Below are positions 58,301 through 64,000 of a DNA stretch of 64,000 bases, piece by piece. The stretch lies in contig FN648459.1 of assembly GCA_000310025.1 (NCBI GenBank), positions 149,447 to 213,446 on the forward strand. The letters run 5' to 3'. The stretch is from Ectocarpus siliculosus. Its lineage: Eukaryota; Sar; Phaeophyceae; Ectocarpales; Ectocarpaceae. The notes under the pieces were generated by a model. The model saw only the letters and a program-made list of their open reading frames with translations, was not told where the DNA came from and did no database searches. Each line of letters opens with the position of its first letter. Position 1 is the first letter of the stretch. Both the position numbers and the translations under genes were made by a program.

Positions 58301-60064
58301 TAGCAGCGTATCGGTCGTGTCGCTTTCTTTTCTGGCACTCGAGGCAACGTGGGGTGTTCACTCCATCCCGCAAGCCTCGATGTCAACAGCGTCTAACGTC
58401 CTCTTCCCCCTGCATACCGCCGTATTGTGCGTCGTCTACAGCATGATGAGATGAAGACCGCGCTAGCCAATATGGCCCTGGCTCCGGTGCTTTCACCGGC
58501 CAAGCACTACGCCACCGCTCTCGGCGGCTCCGACCCCTTCTCTCGGGACGCAAGTACCGTGGCACGACGTCTTCGGCTGCTCGGAGTATCTTTTTTATGA
58601 CATGGCGAGTTGGGCATGTGCTGAGAGCGTTTCCGAGCCGAAGTTTGGCGTGACGATGTTCTGTTTTGTCCCTCCGAATATGCAGGCTACTGGCCCGGTT
58701 TGAGTTCCAATGTTCGCCTTCTCTACCTTAGTTCCCTGGCATTTGGTTGCTGCGACTCGTATTGCACGTGTGTTTTTTGACACGGTTGCTCCGCCTCGTC
58801 GAGACATGTGTAGTCCGGGTTGTCTCGGCCTCCGGGTGACTTGATAGAAGCAGATCCAAGTCACTTTCGGGAGATCGCCGCACTGCTCACTATCGCCTTC
58901 AGACTTGGAGCTAAATTATTCGTGGAACATAGCCTTCGCCCGAAATCAAAGCTGCTCCTTCCCGATGTTGTCTTCAGGCAAATTGTACTGTAGCACAACG
59001 GACGTGGTGTCGTTCTTAGGTCTCCCAGTGCTTTGCTGTACTTTGTGCCCGGTTGTTCGGTCGTTTGGCGAGGTTATCGTTTGGGTCATCCATCCCACCC
59101 TTCTCCCCCGTGGATGAAATTGGTCGCAGGTCATTCTCCCCCTCGCCAAGGAGTTTCTGGACGAGATTGGCGCGCAGCTCGCGTCAGCGGTTAGCGTCTA
59201 CCGGCAATCCCAGGGAGGGGATGACTCCGAGTCCGACGAGGATGACGGCACCGAAGACCCACCGGGCTTCAACACCCGTCGCACCATCCGGGAGCTGATC
59301 AAGACGAAGGGAAAGCTTCCCCCGGGCGGCGGCGACAAGCACCACAAGGCCTTCCTCGCGCGGTAGGACTCTCTCGCTCGAACCTTGTTGCCTCTGTACA
59401 CTTTTCGTAGTCTGTTGTTGAGCAAGTGCGTGTTGACACTCGTGGTACTGTAGCGGAGGGTTATCACGAGGTAGTTTTTGAGTCGTGTATGTCCTGAGCC
59501 TACATCCAAGGGTGCAGCGGTGCAGCAACCGCGGACTTGTCCTTCCGCAACTAGATTTTTCGGCTCGGCATTCTTACCGCTGACCCTTCTTCGGTTGCCT
59601 CGCCCAACCCATATGCATCACAGGTTTGAGGTCATTATGCTCGACTTAGTCCAGGAAGCTCGGGGCGAACTGCCGGCAGCTAACAAATGCTCGCTGGAAG
59701 TCGCCGAGGAATTTTTTTTCCTTACAACTACACCGACGGCGTTCTGGGTGGCGACGACGCTGGCGGTGACGCTGGCGCTGGCGCTGGCGCTGGCGCTGAC
59801 GCTGACGCTGACGCTGGCGCTGACGCTGACGCTGACGCTGGCGGTGGCGGGGTCGACGAGGAGAGCAGCGACGGAGAGGAGAGCAGCGATGAAGGGTCCG
59901 TCCAGAACGACCAGGAAAACGCCGACACCGAGTCGGAGTACGAAGAAGGGACGGGTGCCGGCGACACTGAGACGGAGGACCGGAAGACTCATCTAGGCGA
60001 GAACCGATGTTGTCTTGTGCAGTGCATCCTGTTCGTTCAACTTGTTCTTCCACAGTGGCGGTAG
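55312..60064 (+). CDS. multi-exon gene of unknown function with acidic tail
   Basis: Proposed exons: 55312-55572 (ATG; Ser/Arg-rich, phase 0 out), 56956-57078 (KKSKDWPEALKLQVGVSLLK), 57376-57505 (SLEEYPILKMAYRVYRA), 57731-57913 (LAATWSECHKHVRITVCKL), 58442-58585 (LAPVLSPAKHYATALGGSD), 59130-59362 (LPLAKEFLDEIGAQLASAVS, then an acidic stretch and TIRELIKTKGKLPPGG), and a last exon from 59624 or 59701 to 60064 (Gly/Asp/Ala repeats, then EESSDGEESSDEGS). Phases agree across exons 1-4 (0, 0, 1) and exons 5-6 (0). The join from exon 4 (phase 1 out) to exon 5 (phase 0 in) does not fit. The last exon has a frame switch at a T8 run (59712-59719) unless the later acceptor is used. No family recognised. 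The 1.4 kb first intron holds repeat R1. Confidence 0.5.
56410..56788 (+). repeat. dispersed repeat R1, copy 2
   Basis: Matches 11476-11826 in the same orientation over its whole length with substitutions and small indels. It lies inside the proposed first intron of the surrounding gene. The right edge runs into a C-rich tract in both copies. Confidence 0.85.
59755..59850 (+). repeat. GCTGGC/GCTGAC hexanucleotide microsatellite
   Basis: A run of GACGCTGGCGCTGGC-type hexamers. In the frame that continues into the acidic tail it reads as alternating Gly/Ala and Asp/Ala. In the other plus frame it gives Thr-Leu-Ala-Leu repeats, and on the minus strand Ser-Ala-Ser-Val repeats. All three frames are stop-free because of the repeat. 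Confidence 0.85.
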
Positions 60065-63000
60065 AAAGATACGTAGGGTGTCTCGAGGTATCTCAAGGCT
60101 AGGAGGTTGGGTATGTGTATTCGTTGGCGATTATTTGCTTCGCAACGACCTTTAGTTCAGTGTATTCCAACTCTTCAATTTCGCGAGACAAAAATAATCC
60201 TTTGGAGCTTTTGGGTGGCTGACGACACCAGTTATTGACAGTACTGTACCCTTTAGTATGCTACATACGTAACACATTTCCACTGGAGTATGTTTGAACT
60301 TCCCGAGTTCTTTGGTAGCCCAAGGCCAAGCCCTTAATCGACACTTTTGTTCACGGTCATCGGCCGACTGTCTGTAAAACCCTGTCGTTTCTACTCAAAA
60401 CTAAATGGGCCGATCGATGACACCGTCCCCGGTTTGCTTGTTTTGAACTGCCTGTATGGTTTTCAGTCACGTGAGGGAAGAGTCAACGTCAGCGCGACAA
60501 CGGCGTGGCGAACATCTTCTTCAAAAGCCCGGCGAGACGACCGGCGTGTGTTTCTTCGGTTCTCTGGCATCGGTCTGGCGCTACCGTCGCGGCACTTTTT
60601 TTCGACGGGTGGGGAAGGGGAGCATGTATACGCCCTATGCTTTTTGTGTTTTCGGTCAATAACCAGACTATATCGTATGTGCGGACGGAATGGGTGTTGA
60701 CGATGGCCTGCGCCGTTGCTTGTTTGCGTTGCGGAAAGTCCAATTGTTCGGGTGGTACAGGTTGGTCGGGATTTTGTGTGGAGCCTGGGTGAGTTGGGGA
60801 GAAGTGGGCCAGGGAGGGCGGCTGGGGGGGGGGGGCTCCATCATTAAGGTTGTTAACGGTTGTTGAAAGCTTCAACCTCGGGCGGGGACTTGAAGCCCGC
60901 GTTAACGACCGCCGTTTTTTTCGATTCCCTGGCATCTGTGACGTGCTCACACGTCCCCAAAGGGGCACGATTGAGGTCGTTTTGTCAAGGCCAACTGCTG
61001 TGTTTGTTTTTTTTTCTTGGGTATTCGCTCAATCTCCGGACCGTATAGTATATGCGGAGAAGTTTCTACGGGGGCGTGTTTCCTCACTCGTACCGACTTT
61101 AGTAAAATGAACTTTCGCTCTTCTCTTGGCTTCGTTGGTGCAATTGCTTGTTTGTGCGGGAGGTCGAGAAGTGGTGAGCCGGTCGAAAAACTTGTGTGGA
61201 GCCGCTCATGGCTGTGTGGGGCTAGGTATGCATATTGTTTTTTTTTGTACGTCATCACGGTTCTTTGTTCGGGAAGCCGCGGCCATCTTGTCCGCCCTCG
61301 TTCCGCCGTAATTATCTCGCGGTACACGTACAATCTATTTTGCGTCGTGCGTACCCTAAACGAAGCACGGGCCACGATTGTGGTTGCTGGGACCTTGGTT
61401 TGAGGCGTCGTTTATTTGTGTCTGCAGAATAGGCTATTGTATAGTTTGTTTTTTGCCGGGGTGTCATGCGCTCACCACGGTGTTGACGCACGGGAACCTG
61501 CATATGTGCAACTACGCGCTAACGCATTAACGACCGACGAATTAATACAAAAGAACACAAACCTGGTACTTGTTATCCGGCTGCGAACGTTTGTCCCGAG
61601 GGGCAGAACAACGTTGCATGATGAGAGGGCACAATCTGGCGACGTTGTGAGCCAAGGCTTTCTCTAACCCACGAGGTTATGCTGTGTGTGCTTACCTGAC
61701 CCGGCCAGGTTATGCCACCGGGATCAGCAACCTGGGACGTTGTATTAACTGAAAATAGAGTGCTTTTTTTTCGGCATTGTACAATGGTGCATATAATGTG
61801 CACCTGGGCCACCTGTGTGGGTGAAAAGCTTCGGGCTATTCCACTGGTATGACTGTGGATGGCGTCTCGGACGCGGTGAAACAAGCATGCGGAAAAGCAG
61901 GGAAACGGTTGGCAACGAGCCAGTCCCGTAGGAGCAAGGGGACTGAGCCTCGTTTGGTGCTCAGGCAGCTAAGGTGCCCATACGGGATGCCCAATCGACA
62001 GGCGGCTCGTGCGGCAAATGGTGGAGGTGAGACTTGCACGGCACAAGAAGGGAACCCATGCGTAGTGTTTAGTAAATATCAGATTTGTTGTCGCTGGAAG
62101 CCCACTTGAACAATTCGGTCGCGAGAGAGTCCCTCTAGTCGAACGCCTGCCCTTTTTACTACCTTGCATGTAATGGCGGGCGGAATGTCTGTGTTTGTGC
62201 TAGGGCGTTCAGCGGGACATTTCGGGATACCAAATAACTGTCGTGTCGATACCCCTGGATCTTGTACGTTGCGACTGGAGTGGCTGGATGACACCAGCAC
62301 GTAACTCGCCTGTTGCTGCGTATTCGCATGTGGTATGAGGATTCGATACCCCTAGGCCTCTAACGATGAGTCAACCTCTTCGGAGGGCGTACAACCGCGT
62401 TTGTCGAATCCTACGTTGTCCGTACAATGCTACGTTGCCCGTAGCAATGTCTTGCCCCTATGCCCTGGTTACATAGACGTTTGCGGACTCCCTCTTGCAC
62501 GCTGATGCCAGGCGACGGAGGGAAAACGGTTAGGCCGAGAAAATCGCTAAGAATCGGTTGTCCGTTCTCGGTGAGAGTATATACCGCTCATCATTGCGTC
62601 GACGAGCCCGTTTACCGTCGAGTGTGTTGGAGTGTGGTTCAGGGTGGTTGGCCTGCCTGCGCAAGCAAGTTTGGGCTGCTCGCAAGGCATGGGCGTTTAA
62701 GGTTGACGAGAGTCCCAGTGCGAGGCCTACGATATGCCACCTGTCTCGGCGATACGTAAGAAGTACCCGTGTGAACAAGTGGGACGTTCGACCAATACGA
62801 TAGATGTCGAAGGGGCCCCCAACGGTGATGTCGACGAACCACCGAGGCGGTCCAAACCCGGTCCCATGCCGTTGTTCTTGGTCCGTCGATGCATATCGTT
62901 AGGTGACGATCCGATGGCCCATGACCGGACCACGAAAAGACCACCCTTATCTCGCCGACGGCGTCAACAAACTGTACCACACCCACCCGGCCGACAATGA

Positions 63001-63847
63001 TGTCGCCACCCTGCTCCCAGGTAGGCCGTATTTTCTTGCATGTCACACCACATGTTCACCCGTGGTATGTAGGCGCGTACACAACAAGGCGGTCCCAACT
63101 CTACACCGTGCAAACCAAATATTCGGCAGTATTGTTGTGGTACAGCAGCATTCATATTGCATACATAGCGAAACGCGGCTATCGCAAGCCACGCAGATGA
63201 TGTGCCTAACCAATTAACTGTTATACGGTAGAGAACAGCAGTACACTTATTATTGGGGGGTGTATTTTCCGGCGCGGTTTGGAACCTCGGCAACGTCATT
63301 TTCCGTTTAGTTCTGAGAGTGAGAAGAGACGAATGTGCATTGCCCCGATCGTAGCGGGTTGGTGTATCTTAGTCAATGCGCCATGATGGTGATTGTCTTC
63401 CTCCAAAGAATAAGACGGCACAGCAGTCCCGGTGTAGTTAGGTCTTACCGACTTGTGTCACCCCCGGGAGGCATGCTCCGACCTCCCGGAACGGGGAACC
63501 TTGTTCTGCAGTAACACACTTGATAGAGCCTCCTCTGGTGCTTGCCCATGGAGCCCGTCGTACGCTACATTTAGGTCACAGCAGTCTCCTCTATACACAG
63601 GTACATACCTCCATGTCATACTGCAGAGTGGTGCTGTAGATAGAGTCTTTGCTACTGCTTTCTTGGAGCAGCCATGGAACCCGTTGTACGCGACGTGTAC
63701 GCGACAGCAGTCTCTAGGATGTACGTGACAGCAGGCTCTGGTGTGCAGGTTGACAGGAGAGCCTGCCTGCTCGGACAAAGCAGAAGCTTCACCCCCCCCC
63801 CCCCCCTGGTATGCTTGGGCAACCTCCCGCGTGGTTTGCTATGTCCT
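60065..63847. other. mostly non-coding; diverged duplication and possible exons
   Basis: A diverged tandem duplication links about 60530-60780 with about 60900-61210 (shared TCTGGCATC and TTGCTTGTTTG phrases in order). A frame from the ATG at 61849 reads GVSDAVKQACGKAGKRLATS and runs to a GTGAGA donor at about 62029. A frame ending at 63020 reads YLADGVNKLYHTHPADND before a GTAGGC donor. Neither is linked to a full gene. An approximate 128-base tandem repeat lies at 63540-63740 (ATGGARCCCGTYGTACGC). A C15-16 run is at 63791-63806. Confidence 0.35.
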
Positions 63848-64000
63848 AAAATATAAAGAAGGGTTGTTCCTCCAAACAAAAAAAATAAACTGGTGTTTAT
63901 TTTGTAACAGTCGAATTAGAATTTGGCTTCATTTTCTACCGGAAACCCAGGGTCACGGTGTTTGGAATTATTAATCTATAGTTGGGGGTGTCATTCCCTG
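63848..64000 (+). mobile_element. partial second copy of the Ngaro-like terminal repeat, opposite orientation
   Basis: From about 63884 to the window end the plus strand matches the minus-strand sequence of the A repeats with two substitutions. The first 36 bases are recognisable but more diverged (AAAATATAAAGAAGGGTTG against AAAATAAAAGGAAGGTTTG). The start resembles the A1 boundary, so a related element on the plus strand may continue to the right of the window. It could also be a solo A remnant. Confidence 0.85.

Noticed and set aside
59618-59992. Minus-strand Ser/Ala/Val-rich protein
   Set aside because: It is a by-product of the GCTGGC/GCTGAC microsatellite.

Overview
The window reads as nuclear DNA of an intron-rich eukaryote. 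Candidate exons end in GT-type donors and are preceded by pyrimidine-rich AG acceptors. No operons, Shine-Dalgarno sites, rRNAs or intact tRNAs were seen. CNG microsatellites, homopolymer runs and several mobile-element classes occupy much of the sequence. The mix of KDZ, Copia and Ngaro/DIRS-type elements, intron-rich genes and roughly balanced base composition would suit a stramenopile alga, perhaps a brown-alga-like genome. That placement is inference and no marker gene in the window settles it.

Layout. 1.2-3.5 kb is a GCC/GCT-rich low-complexity block with a possible Gln/Ala/Gly-rich gene on the minus strand. 5.6-6.4 kb is a dense cluster of the palindrome CTTCCATGGAAG. 9.5-13.8 kb (minus) is a KDZ-type DNA transposase with good splice phasing at four junctions and one in-frame stop, so probably a pseudogene. 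17.2-19.1 kb (plus) has a Zn-cluster ORF and a broken Copia reverse transcriptase. 22.5-24.5 kb (minus) is a two-exon gene for an unknown zinc-cluster protein. 26.3-34.8 kb (minus) is a structurally complete tyrosine-recombinase retrotransposon of the Ngaro/PAT type, with split direct repeats, Gag, RT-RNase H and recombinase. Its 5' leader carries a 15-copy array of hairpin-forming repeats. 36-39.5 kb (plus) is a multi-exon gene of unknown function. 39.7-40.1 and 42.1-42.7 kb hold two more palindrome clusters. 49 kb has three tandem tRNA-like modules. 50.6-52.2 kb (minus) is an unrecognised, frame-broken gene. 55.3-60.1 kb (plus) is another multi-exon gene of unknown function with an acidic tail and a MITE just upstream. 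The last 150 bases are the start of a second, diverged copy of the Ngaro-like terminal repeat.

The best-supported unit is the retroelement. Gag and RT are linked by a -1 frame overlap containing a G_GGG_GGC slippery heptamer, the recombinase ORF overlaps the RT tail, and the near-identical split repeats point to recent insertion. The most unusual sequence structures are the hairpin array in its leader and the three CTTCCATGGAAG clusters. Long open frames across both arrays, and across the CNG block, are by-products of stop-free repeats.
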